Shown here in pieces: positions 1 through 8,174 of a stretch of DNA of 64,000 nt. The notes below the pieces were generated by a model, which saw only the letters and a list, made by a program, of their open reading frames with translations, was not told the origin of the DNA and ran no database searches. Made by a program: the position numbers and the translations under genes. The stretch is from Polaribacter sp. IC073 (GTDB lineage Bacteria > Bacteroidota > Bacteroidia > Flavobacteriales > Flavobacteriaceae). The first letter of the stretch is position 1. Each line of letters starts with the position of its first letter. The stretch is from positions 1 through 64,000 of the forward strand of contig NZ_VORS01000003.1 in the NCBI RefSeq assembly GCF_007997075.1, written 5' to 3'.

Positions 1-233
1 TTAATGAATAAGTTTCAAAAGAATTTACATTATTTAACTAATGTGGTTATTCTACTCTTTGTTTACGCTGTCAATTTCAATATTTTCAATGAACTTTTAG
101 AATCTCAATCTCTTGTATTTAAACAAGCAATGTGAACCCTAATTTGTAGAAATGTTAGAATCGAACTAACTGACCTTTTAATAGCCATTCCCAAAATCTC
201 TCTGATCGTTTTTGCTGTTTCCCTTAGCGGCTG
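1..233 (-). ncRNA. Probable rRNA operon leader (transcribed leftward)
   Basis: Read on the minus strand, the DNA downstream of two strong promoters has no open frame. It contains segments of the kind found upstream of 16S rRNA in flavobacteria (for example TTCATTGAAAATATTGAAAT and TGACAGCGTAAA around 45-105). The 16S gene itself would start just left of position 1 and is not visible. The leader also holds a 17-bp hairpin (154-170) that resembles a tRNA T-arm but is not part of a foldable tRNA. The identity rests on recalled leader sequence and on promoter strength, so it is an inference. Confidence 0.5.
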
Positions 234-263
234 CAAATATAGAACTTATTCTAAACCTGACAA
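234..263 (-). promoter_or_regulatory. Strong promoter P2 of the leftward leader
   Basis: On the minus strand a perfect Bacteroidota -7 element TATATTTG (241-234) lies 19 bp from a -33 TTG (263-261). It is followed by GCAGCCGCTAA, nearly the same initial sequence as P1. No protein start follows within 230 bp, which fits a stable-RNA promoter. Confidence 0.7.
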
Positions 264-505
264 GAAAAAAATAAACTATTTTAATCTCTTTTTAATCCGC
301 TAAAAACTGAACTTTACTACCCAAAATTTCGGACTGCAAACATACAAGCTTTTATAACCACAAACCTAATAAAAAATGATAAATAAATTTAATCCTTAAA
401 CTAAAAATAAAACCACCTAAAACCTTTCTATTGAAGCTAATAAATAACTGAAAACAACTCTCTCAATGAACGAAACTAACAAACTAATATTCCTGTTAGC
501 GGGTG

Positions 506-535
506 CAAACTTACAACACCTTTTTAATATCTCAA
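506..535 (-). promoter_or_regulatory. Strong promoter P1 of the leftward leader
   Basis: On the minus strand -7 element TAAGTTTG (513-506) and -33 TTG (535-533) are again separated by 19 bp, followed by GCACCCGCTAA. The matching spacing and matching start region (TTTGCASCCGCTAA in both) make P1 and P2 a tandem pair, as is usual for rRNA operons. Confidence 0.7.
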
Positions 536-663
536 CTGTTTTTTTTGCCTTTTTTTAAATTGTTTTTTTAATATAACTTAAATCATTGAAAATATGGGGG
601 TTATCGTGGGGCTGTTTCTCTTTTTTTTATGAATTATTAATCTTACTTCTTTGTTCTGTTTAC

Positions 664-690
664 TATTTCCTTTTTTAACAAAAGGAAATA
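664..690. other. AT-rich perfect hairpin, 11-bp stem
   Basis: TATTTCCTTTT and AAAAGGAAATA are perfect inverted repeats around a 5-base loop. It lies between the leftward rRNA-type promoters and the sigma-like gene. It could be a weak terminator or a protein site; the sequence does not decide. Confidence 0.35.
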
Positions 691-750
691 AAGGTTTACA
701 TATTAGTTTTAATGGATTGTAACTGCCAGTTTGATTATCTTTTTATCTGA

Positions 751-1029
751 TATAAAGGTTTTATAAGGACGGTCTTACGCAAACAAACTGTGTTAGGGAT
801 TGAAACGGCATCCTTTCTTGTAAGTGAATTACAAATTGATCCTCTCAAAAACAAACGTTAAAGCCTTTATGAACTATATACTGAAACAAGTCCTGCACAA
901 GAAAGATACAGTGTAAAGCCCGACCTTTTTTTACTAGTACTAATTAAACTACTATTTATTTATAAATTTCAGATGTCTTTAAATAAAGAAAAACTAAAAA
1001 AAAAGGAAACACCAAAACTCTTATTGTAG
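751..1029 (+). pseudogene. Possible decayed gene tail, one in-frame stop
   Basis: A reading frame stays open from 751 to 1029 except for one TAA near 862. The peptide before the stop (RKQTVLGIETASFLVSEL) resembles the winged-helix tail of Fic-family proteins, where a helix of the type TVLGIxTASxYLxEL is common. There is no start codon and no partner domain. I call it a remnant with low confidence; it may be chance. Confidence 0.25.
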
Positions 1030-1282
1030 CTTTTTCGCTTACATTTTAATGATGATAGATTGATTTTACTTTTTTCAATTACTTATTCTAGAGGCATGGT
1101 GTTTTATTTTTTCAATAAAAACAGTATTACTATTGTTGATTAAAGACAGTGCGTAAAGTTTTAATCTCAAAATTCTTTTTAAAAGCTGTTTAATAAAAAT
1201 AAATCGATATGATTCTTTACATCTTATTGTTAACTCCTTCTATTTTAAAATAATGGATATTGTCTATTTACAAACAGGAACA

Positions 1283-2053
1283 TTAATTTATGCTATATCT
1301 GTTGAAGAAACTTACTTGCAATGCTTTTTTTGTATCTTTTAAAAGTTGTGTAACTTCTTCTAGTGTAATGTTTCTTATTTCTGCAATTTCTTTTAGCTCT
1401 AAATGTTGATTTGTATATAGTTCAAAAACGGTACGCATTGCCAACGGTAAATTATGTAATACCAATGCTATATGACTTTGAATTTCTTCGTTATTTAAAT
1501 TTTTGTCAATTTTTTCGATTAATGCTTTCTCTATATTTTCTACAAATACGTGGTTTAATACATAATTATTATGATGGCAAGAGATATCGTCTAATTCGTC
1601 AATCATTAGTAAATCTCCTCCACCATCGACACTATATTTTTCTTGCATTTCATCCCACTCGGGTTTTGAATAATCATCAATATTTTTAAAGAAAAGCTCG
1701 TCAAATTCTTCTTCAACAAGAGCATCATCTAATAATTCGTCTGTCTTTTTGTAAAGCCATATATAAAATTCATCTTCATTAGAGAAGTTTTCTATATGCT
1801 CATAAGTTTCAATAAATAGTTGATCTATAAAATCATTTGGAGAAAACTTATCTTTCGGGAAATTACTTTTTTGTATCGCTGTTTGAATTCTTTTAATAAT
1901 GTACTTTCTTACATCAGGCACTATTTCTAAGAGTACATCATAGAATGGAACGTCAAAATTTTCTTGCTTGAGCTTAATAAGGTTGGGTAGTTTTTGATTT
2001 ATAGAGATGCGGAGTTCTTTTCGAATCTCTAAATGGGTAGCCAAATTATTCAT
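1283..2053 (-). CDS. Sigma-70 family-like protein
   Basis: The 256-aa product ends in a sigma region 4-like helix-turn-helix: LPLAMRTVFELYTNQ followed by LKEIAEIRNITLEEVTQLL (about residues 200-240), the layout of ECF-type region 4. The N-terminal half is acidic and helical, with a poor match to region 2, so promoter opening activity is uncertain. The start ATG at 2053 lies about 25 bp after the transcription start expected from the upstream 43-bp FNR-like promoter. It is transcribed alone and divergently from hflK. An rRNA-type promoter pair lies beyond its 3' end. It could instead be a sigma-like regulator without core-binding function. Confidence 0.6.
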   Translation of the reverse strand: MNNLATHLEIRKELRISINQKLPNLIKLKQENFDVPFYDVLLEIVPDVRKYIIKRIQTAIQKSNFPKDKFSPNDFIDQLFIETYEHIENFSNEDEFYIWLYKKTDELLDDALVEEEFDELFFKNIDDYSKPEWDEMQEKYSVDGGGDLLMIDELDDISCHHNNYVLNHVFVENIEKALIEKIDKNLNNEEIQSHIALVLHNLPLAMRTVFELYTNQHLELKEIAEIRNITLEEVTQLLKDTKKALQVSFFNRYSIN

Positions 2054-2084
2054 ATACTTCTTATTTTAGTGTTGAATGAGACTG

Positions 2085-2127
2085 TAAAGATGCAACGACA
2101 TGGGTTGTCATAAAATGATATGGGTCA
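2085..2127 (-). promoter_or_regulatory. FNR-like box promoter of the sigma-like gene
   Basis: Box TGATATGGGTCA (2116-2127), then 23 bp, then CATCTTTA read leftward (2092-2085), one base off TAnnTTTA. This is the weakest -7 of the 14 related promoters, but the spacing is exact. Confidence 0.6.
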
Positions 2128-2185
2128 GTGTATAAAAAAAGACTGCTTTATATCCTTTTAATTTTAAAAAATAAACGGATTTAAC

Positions 2186-2228
2186 TGATCTATATCAGCT
2201 CCTATGTTAATGCCAAAACGTATCTTCG
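2186..2228 (+). promoter_or_regulatory. FNR-like box promoter of hflKC
   Basis: Box TGATCTATATCA (2186-2197, inside the perfect palindrome CTGAT-N4-ATCAG), 23 bp, then TATCTTCG (2221-2228). Transcription would start near 2235, leaving a leader of roughly 215 nt before the hflK ATG. Confidence 0.75.
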
Positions 2229-2450
2229 CGGTATCGTTAATAAAATTAGTTTGTACACAATATAAAGGGCAGCCTCTTAAAGAGTAATCTTCTTTAAAAA
2301 TCTATAAAAATGCTATAGTTACGGCGTTTTTAACCGATATAAATTGACATAGAAACAATAGTATCTTCATAGGAAACGGGAAATATAAACTTCTCGTTTT
2401 GGTTTAACGAATTCCAATTATCACCCATAAATTTTAATAAAGAAACAAAA

Positions 2451-3437
2451 ATGAATAAATCAGAATTAAATCTACCACCAGAATTAAAAAAAGCACTTAA
2501 ATACTGGCAGCTTATTGTTACATCACTGTTTTTAGTGCTCATCTTATGGTCTTCGATTTTTCAGATAAGTACTGAAGAAGTAGGCGTTATTACTCGATTT
2601 GGTAAATATGTGAGACAAGTAGAACCAGGATTGAATTTTAAAATACCCTTCGCTGAGGATGTGTACAGAGTTCCGGTAGAAAGACAACAAAAACTAGAAT
2701 TTGGTTTTCGAACCGGTAATACGGGAACAAACAGTAAATATAGCAGATCTTCTAGTACAAAAGATGAATCTTTGATGCTTACCGGTGATCTTAATCTCGC
2801 AGAAGTACAATGGGTTGTACAATATAGGGTTGATGATGCTTATAAAAACCTTTTTAAAGTAAGAAACCCTCAAAGTACATTGCGTATTATTTCTGAGGCT
2901 GCGATGCGGCAAATTGTGGGAGATCGAACAGTAAATGAAGTACTTACTGTTGGTCGTACCGAAATAGCAAGTGAGTTAGAAAAACTTATTCAACAAATAT
3001 GTAGAGAATATTCTATGGGTTTAAAAATAGAGCAAGTAGTGCTTCAAGACGTTAACCCACCAGAGCCGGTAAAAGCAGCTTTTAATGCTGTAAATGAAGC
3101 GCAGCAAGAAAAGGAAACATTGATTAATCAAGCAAAATCTGAATATAATAAAGTAATCCCTAAAGCAAGAGGTCAAGCAGAAGAAACAATTCAGCAAGCA
3201 AAAGGATATGCCGCTGAGCGTGTAAATAATGCCGATGGTGAAGCCGCCAGATTCACGGCACTATTTAATGAATTTATTAAGTCACCTGGGGTAACAAAAA
3301 GAAGAATTTACCTTGAAACAATGTCGAATGTGCTACCCAAAATAGGAAACGTAGTTATCACAGACCAAGAAGGAAGTAACGTGTTACCATTATTACAAAT
3401 GCAGATGAACAAAAAAACAGCAAACAATGAAAACTAA
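2451..3437 (+). CDS. hflK: FtsH modulator HflK (SPFH membrane protein)
   Basis: The 328-aa product has one N-terminal membrane helix (about residues 19-40) and an SPFH/prohibitin domain starting at EEVGVITRFGKYVRQVEPGL, followed by a long Ala/Gln/Glu-rich coiled coil (about 200-270). This is the HflK architecture. HflK and HflC form a large cage around the FtsH protease on the outer face of the inner membrane and modulate its turnover of membrane proteins. It overlaps hflC by 11 bp, so the two are co-translated. The upstream FNR-like box places the pair in the stress regulon of this region. Confidence 0.9.
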   Translation: MNKSELNLPPELKKALKYWQLIVTSLFLVLILWSSIFQISTEEVGVITRFGKYVRQVEPGLNFKIPFAEDVYRVPVERQQKLEFGFRTGNTGTNSKYSRSSSTKDESLMLTGDLNLAEVQWVVQYRVDDAYKNLFKVRNPQSTLRIISEAAMRQIVGDRTVNEVLTVGRTEIASELEKLIQQICREYSMGLKIEQVVLQDVNPPEPVKAAFNAVNEAQQEKETLINQAKSEYNKVIPKARGQAEETIQQAKGYAAERVNNADGEAARFTALFNEFIKSPGVTKRRIYLETMSNVLPKIGNVVITDQEGSNVLPLLQMQMNKKTANNEN

Positions 3438-4362
3438 ATCTATATTAATTACAATATCCGCCGTTATCATTCTTATAGGTTTAAATAGCAGTATTTTTAT
3501 CGTAGAAGAAAAAGACCAAGTAGTTATCACTCAGTTTGGAAAGCCAGTTGGAGAAGCAATTGTTACCCCTGGTATGTACTTTAAACTGCCTTTAATACAA
3601 GATGCTAATTATTTTGAAAAACGCTATATGGAATGGAATGGTGCCCCGAATCAAGTACCTACCAAGGATAAAAAATTTATTTTTGTAGATACTTATGCCA
3701 GATGGCAAATCACAGATCCGCTTCAATTTTTTAAAAGGTTAACAAATGAACGAGGAGCGCAATCTCGTATAGATGATATTCTAGATGGTGATACACGAAA
3801 TTTTATTGCAAATAATGATATCGAAGAAACGGTACGCACAAGTAATAGAATACCTGAATCATCTGATACTGAAATTATTGGAGATTCCTTAGCAAAGATT
3901 TATGTTGGTCGTGATAAAATTCAACAAATGATATTAAAATCGGCTAATAAACAAACAGCAGACTTGGGAATTAAAATACTCGATTTTAGATTTAAGCGTA
4001 TAAACTACGTTCAAGAAGTACAAGATCAAGTTTTTGAACGAATGAAAAGTGAACGTTTTCGAATTGCTGATAAATTTCGTTCTGAAGGACAAGGAGAAGC
4101 TTCACGTATAAATGGAGAGAAGGAAAGAGAACTTAAAAACATACAATCTCTTGCTTTTAGAGATGCTGAAATGATTAAAGGTAAGGCAGACGCAACTGCG
4201 GCAGCAATTTATGCAAAAGCTTATGATAAGTCTAATGCATCGAGAAAGCTTTATGGCTTTTTAAAATCGATGGAAACTTTTGAGAAAACTTTCGATGAAA
4301 AAACATCTATTTTTATTTCAACAGACAGCGAATTATATAAATACCTGAAAAAGATGAATTAA
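3427..4362 (+). CDS. hflC: FtsH modulator HflC (SPFH membrane protein)
   Basis: The 311-aa product starts with one membrane helix (ISAVIILIGLNSSIFIV), continues with the SPFH domain (EKDQVVITQFGKPVGEAI) and ends in an Arg/Ala/Glu-rich coiled coil containing the HflC-type segment FRSEGQGEASRINGEKERE. It pairs with HflK in the FtsH-associated complex. The gene starts inside the hflK 3' end. A rho-independent terminator lies 205 bp after the stop, shared with the convergent transporter gene. Confidence 0.9.
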   Translation: MKTKSILITISAVIILIGLNSSIFIVEEKDQVVITQFGKPVGEAIVTPGMYFKLPLIQDANYFEKRYMEWNGAPNQVPTKDKKFIFVDTYARWQITDPLQFFKRLTNERGAQSRIDDILDGDTRNFIANNDIEETVRTSNRIPESSDTEIIGDSLAKIYVGRDKIQQMILKSANKQTADLGIKILDFRFKRINYVQEVQDQVFERMKSERFRIADKFRSEGQGEASRINGEKERELKNIQSLAFRDAEMIKGKADATAAAIYAKAYDKSNASRKLYGFLKSMETFEKTFDEKTSIFISTDSELYKYLKKMN

Positions 4363-4566
4363 TTTTCTTTAAAAAAAAATCATTTTTAAAAAAATCAAAT
4401 ATACCCTATTGACTTAGGTTATTTTATATATTTAGAATCTAAATATATTTAAAGTATACTTGAGAAAAGAAGTTTTAATTGAATAGATAAACAATAATAC
4501 AACTAGAAAAATCGCTCTTCAATTGGGGGATTGAGTTGGTATGATATTGAACATTCATACCTATAG

Positions 4567-4597
4567 AAACTGGAAGTTTTAAGACTTCCAGTTTTTT
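4567..4597. terminator. Bidirectional terminator between hflC and the APC gene
   Basis: A 10-bp perfect stem AAACTGGAAG / CTTCCAGTTT with an 8-base loop is followed by TTT on the plus strand and has A-tracts for the minus strand. The rest of 4363-4695 is AT-rich with no gene seen. Confidence 0.8.
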
Positions 4598-4695
4598 ACA
4601 GTTAAGCTTCAATTATTCTTAGAGTATAAGAAATAAGTAGCCATCGCTTCTAAATTAAAGCAACATTTACTTTTAGAAATAAGCTTAAACTCTAA

Positions 4696-6456
4696 TTAAA
4701 TGATGAGTCTTACACCTCCCAGTTCTTCAATTTTATAAGGAAAACGATTGCCAGGAGATCCAATAAACATAAAGTTAATTGGAATGTTCCAATCTTTTGA
4801 TAATTTATTAATTAACTCTGGACCAAAATTTTCATTAAGCTCTATAAATTCAATTTTAATTAAAGGATATTCTCTATCAACCACATTAACATCATTTCTA
4901 AATTGTTTTGTAATCTCATTTCCATTTTTAAGTGCGGTTACAATTTTTAATTTTTTAGTATGTTCATTCTTTTGAATATATAACATAACTTTATTTAATG
5001 TTTCTACATCATCATCTTTAGTGAAATAAACAAACTCTTGAGAATTAATGGTATCAATTACAGAAAGCAATTTTTTATCTGTCTTTAATACAAACTTTCT
5101 AAAAGGATCGAAAACAGCGTGTATTATTTTTAATACTAGTTTCAATAATATTATTCTGTTGAGCATTACCACAATAAAAATAATTGCCGGAATAAAATAT
5201 TCAAGAAATACTGTTAAATTACTAGGAACACCTGCTGCTGGTTGCATGATAATATTTCCTACCAAAGCAAAAACAACAGCGGTAATAGCTACTATTATAG
5301 CAAACCAACTCGCTTTTTCTGGGCGCGGCAAACTATTTCTCTTCACTTTTAACAATATGTTTCCTATTCCAAAGAGTGCCATTACAGATAAAAAAGAGAT
5401 TGTGTAAACGCCAGCTAAAACTTTTACATCTCCTTTGGTTATTAATAATACAGATATGGTTAAGAGTAAGAAAACAATAATAATACGATACGAACTTCCT
5501 TTTTTGTTTTTCTTTAAAAAATATTGTGGTAAAACACGATCGAGAGCCATACGTTCTAATAAACCAGAAACCCCAATAAAACTAGTAAGTACAGCACCGC
5601 TAAGCACTAAAAAGGCATCAATAGCTATTACTATAGCTAACCAATTACCACCTACATGAGATGCCATTTCAATTAACAGTGTATTTTGATAAGCATCACT
5701 TTGTAACAGCGGTATTGCAAATAATGAAAGCGCAAACAATGCTGCTAACGGATTAATAATACTCACTACAATCCACATATTTTTTAATGTTTTTGGAAAC
5801 ACTCCTTTTTGTTGTTCTTCTACAAAATTAGCTGAACTTTCGAAACCAGAAACACCTAACATAGAAGCTGCAAACCCTAGAAAAATAGCATTAGTGATAC
5901 TACCGCCTGTGGTTGGTAAATGCCAATTTTCTATAAATATTTCAAAACCACTATTTAAAATAAAGTAAATAATAAAAACACTAAGTACTGCAAAAGATGT
6001 TAAATGAAAAATAAAAATACTAATAGCTACCTTGGCAGATTCTGAAACACCGCCAATAGTTAAAACTCCGAAAAGGCTTAGCAGAATTATAGTTGCAACT
6101 ATTATTGGAATTGCGGGAATTAAATGATGTAAATAATGAATGGCTTCGTTTGCAGAAATAACAGCCGTGGCCATATAAGATAATATTGTTAGTGTGGCTG
6201 CAAAAGACGCCATAGATTTGCTTGTTGTATTTAATAATGCATTGTAGGCACCCCCATTTAAAGGCAACGCACCAACTACTTCACCATATATTTTTCTAAA
6301 CAGAAAAAGTACTAGAGAAACAATAAGTAGTGTAACCCAAGCATATTGGCCAGCAAAAGCAATTGCTAGCGCAGAAACATATAATACAGATGAACTAATA
6401 TCATTTCCGCTTATAGCTGTTGCAGCTAAAACAGAAAGTTTCTTGTTTTTTTTCAT
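4696..6456 (-). CDS. APC family amino acid / polyamine transporter
   Basis: The 586-aa inner-membrane protein has about 12 hydrophobic segments in the first 440 residues and a soluble C-terminal tail of about 140 residues. The N-terminus (VLAATAISGNDISSSVLYV, GALPLNGGAYNAL) matches the APC superfamily, with the helix-breaking segment in TM1 and the PLNGGAY signature after TM2. The tail (VVDREYPLIKIEFIELNENF) resembles the cytosolic regulatory tails seen in some APC permeases. Substrate unknown. It follows a small DUF1269-like gene by 79 bp on the same strand and is probably read from that gene's promoter. Confidence 0.8.
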   Translation of the reverse strand: MKKNKKLSVLAATAISGNDISSSVLYVSALAIAFAGQYAWVTLLIVSLVLFLFRKIYGEVVGALPLNGGAYNALLNTTSKSMASFAATLTILSYMATAVISANEAIHYLHHLIPAIPIIVATIILLSLFGVLTIGGVSESAKVAISIFIFHLTSFAVLSVFIIYFILNSGFEIFIENWHLPTTGGSITNAIFLGFAASMLGVSGFESSANFVEEQQKGVFPKTLKNMWIVVSIINPLAALFALSLFAIPLLQSDAYQNTLLIEMASHVGGNWLAIVIAIDAFLVLSGAVLTSFIGVSGLLERMALDRVLPQYFLKKNKKGSSYRIIIVFLLLTISVLLITKGDVKVLAGVYTISFLSVMALFGIGNILLKVKRNSLPRPEKASWFAIIVAITAVVFALVGNIIMQPAAGVPSNLTVFLEYFIPAIIFIVVMLNRIILLKLVLKIIHAVFDPFRKFVLKTDKKLLSVIDTINSQEFVYFTKDDDVETLNKVMLYIQKNEHTKKLKIVTALKNGNEITKQFRNDVNVVDREYPLIKIEFIELNENFGPELINKLSKDWNIPINFMFIGSPGNRFPYKIEELGGVRLII

Positions 6457-6535
6457 GCGGTTTCTTTCTTAAGTTTCATCTGTTTTTAGAATGGCTACAT
6501 TATTTGTAAACAAAAATATGGGTTCGTATTATTTA

Positions 6536-7012
6536 TCATTCGATTAGTATTGGTGCTATAATATCTAACACACTACTTTCTCCTCGAATAATTAAACAAT
6601 AATGGTTGTTTTTTAATGCCGTTAAATAAGTATTTATGTTGTCTTTTTTTATTCCTAAGCCTCTTAATATTCCTGAAATACCTGTAGATAGTGAAGCTAG
6701 TTCCTTTTCATCAACTTTATTAAGAAATGTGGGTGTTAAATGACCTGAAATAAATAAAGAACCAATCTCAGGATTATGGAAATACCCAAACTGAAACTCC
6801 TTACCCAAAATAGCACTTAATTCTTTTTTTATAACGATTGTAGAATTTTTAAGCTCTTTTGTATTCGTAGGAAGTTTACCTAAGATAGATAATTGAAGCG
6901 CATTATTACTTTTTTGATCAATATGCCTTAATACTATCTCTATTTTTGATAAACTTTGATAGCTTTTTATGATGAATAGCTTTTTAGGTGTTTTATGTTC
7001 TTTAAAAGACAT
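6536..7012 (-). CDS. DUF1269/YflT-like small stress protein
   Basis: The 158-aa product has no membrane segment. Its C-terminal part, GISGILRGLGIKKDNINTYLTALKNNHYCLIIRG, follows the pattern of the general-stress 17M/DUF1269 family (G-L-x-x-L-x-x-L-G-I-x-x-x-x-x-x-Y-x-x-x-x-x-x-G). The family has no assigned biochemical activity and often occurs next to transporters and universal stress proteins. Here it heads a unit with the APC transporter and has its own FNR-like box promoter, so a role in controlling that transporter is possible but inferred. Confidence 0.5.
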   Translation of the reverse strand: MSFKEHKTPKKLFIIKSYQSLSKIEIVLRHIDQKSNNALQLSILGKLPTNTKELKNSTIVIKKELSAILGKEFQFGYFHNPEIGSLFISGHLTPTFLNKVDEKELASLSTGISGILRGLGIKKDNINTYLTALKNNHYCLIIRGESSVLDIIAPILIE

Positions 7013-7044
7013 GCTACAAATATTAATTTAGTTTTTATGCTTCG

Positions 7045-7087
7045 CTAAATTAATGGTAACATTTCTCTTGTTCAATGACGCAGGTCA
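7045..7087 (-). promoter_or_regulatory. FNR-like box promoter of the DUF1269-like/APC unit
   Basis: Box TGACGCAGGTCA (7076-7087), 23 bp, then TAATTTAG read leftward (7052-7045). The box sits between the stop of the response regulator gene and the next gene, allowing separate control. Confidence 0.75.
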
Positions 7088-7099
7088 ATTGCTTTCGTT

Positions 7100-8170
7100 T
7101 TATCCAAACAGCGCAATATCCTCTAATTTTTTTTTATCTTCAATACTAATTTCTCTATGAGCGCCAATAGTTATTAATCGTTCCTCTTTAAAATCTGTTA
7201 ACATTCTAATAGTAGTTTCCGTAGCTGTGCCAGTAAGGCTTGCTAAATCTTCTCTTGAGATATTAATTCCTTTATTTTTAGAGTTATTTAATATTTCATT
7301 TTTAGATAAATTTAATAGCACTTTTGCTAACCGTTGTTTAACTGTGGCAAATGCCATGTTTACAAGTTGTTCTTGAAGATCAATGAGGTCATTAGAAATC
7401 ATCCTAATAAATTTACTTGAAATAAGCTTGTCACCAAAAAGTAAAGATGTAAAATCGGTTTTAGGAATCTCTAAAATTTCTGCTTCTTCTAAAACGGTTG
7501 CAGTATCTATATAGGTACCTTTATTTGTGAGTAAAGAAAGCTGACCTATAAATTGCCCAGGGCCAAATATACCCGTAACTAAACATTTACCAGACTCTGT
7601 AGTTTTGTATGTTTTTACAGCTCCTTTTTGTAAAAAGTAAAGTGTATGTGCAGCATCACCTTCCATAAAAATTACGTCTTTTTTATGAAATTCTAAAACA
7701 CTTCTGTCTTTAGAAAGACTGCCTATTCCTTCATGTATAGATACTTCATTAAAAAACTGATTGATGCCTTTAATATCATTAGAAAATTCCTTTTTAAGAA
7801 TAGTATGTTTTTTAAGTCTAGCTGCAACAGCATTTAACAATTCATATTCTTCAAAAGGTTTTGTAAGGTAATCATCTGCACCTAAGTTCATTCCTTTTCT
7901 AACATCTATTTTTTCTGTTTTAGCGGTTAAGAAAATAAAGGGAGTACTGGCAGTTGTTTTGTCTTTGTTTAGTTGAAGTAATACATCATAACCGTTTAAT
8001 TCTGGCATCATAATATCACAGATAATAATATCTGGTTTTGTAAGTTTTGCCATCGCAACACCTTTTTTTCCATTTTCTGCTGTGTAAACGTTATAATTAG
8101 CCAATTCTAATATTTCTGCGGTATTTTCTCTAACATCTTGGTTGTCTTCAATTAGAAGTATTTTTCTCAT
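7100..8170 (-). CDS. Response regulator with REC, cyclic-nucleotide-like and Crp/Fnr HTH domains
   Basis: The 356-aa product has a REC domain (1-120) with phospho-acceptor D52 in IIICDIMMPELNG, a cNMP-binding-like beta-barrel (about 150-265, FMEGDAAHTLYFLQKGAVKTY) and a C-terminal Crp-type winged helix (about 285-350). The nucleotide phosphate cassette lacks the usual RA pair, so cyclic-nucleotide binding is doubtful and phosphorylation is the likely input. The recognition helix GTATETTIRML keeps E318 and R322, the positions that read the TGA half-site in Fnr and Crp. It is encoded 4 bp after the PAS kinase. It is the best candidate to bind the 14 TGAY-N4-RTCA boxes of this region, including those of its own operon. 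Confidence 0.85.
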   Translation of the reverse strand: MRKILLIEDNQDVRENTAEILELANYNVYTAENGKKGVAMAKLTKPDIIICDIMMPELNGYDVLLQLNKDKTTASTPFIFLTAKTEKIDVRKGMNLGADDYLTKPFEEYELLNAVAARLKKHTILKKEFSNDIKGINQFFNEVSIHEGIGSLSKDRSVLEFHKKDVIFMEGDAAHTLYFLQKGAVKTYKTTESGKCLVTGIFGPGQFIGQLSLLTNKGTYIDTATVLEEAEILEIPKTDFTSLLFGDKLISSKFIRMISNDLIDLQEQLVNMAFATVKQRLAKVLLNLSKNEILNNSKNKGINISREDLASLTGTATETTIRMLTDFKEERLITIGAHREISIEDKKKLEDIALFG

Positions 8171-8174
8171 TGTT

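Noticed and set aside
154-170. Sequence GTTAGAATCGAACTAAC, shaped like a tRNA T-arm
   Set aside because: On the minus strand it gives GTTAG-TTCGATT-CTAAC, but no acceptor, D-arm or anticodon arm can be formed around it, so it is not called a tRNA.
4393-4430. TGACTTAGGTTA after hflC, near the box consensus
   Set aside because: One key base differs (GTTA for RTCA) and it lies between convergent genes, where no promoter is needed.
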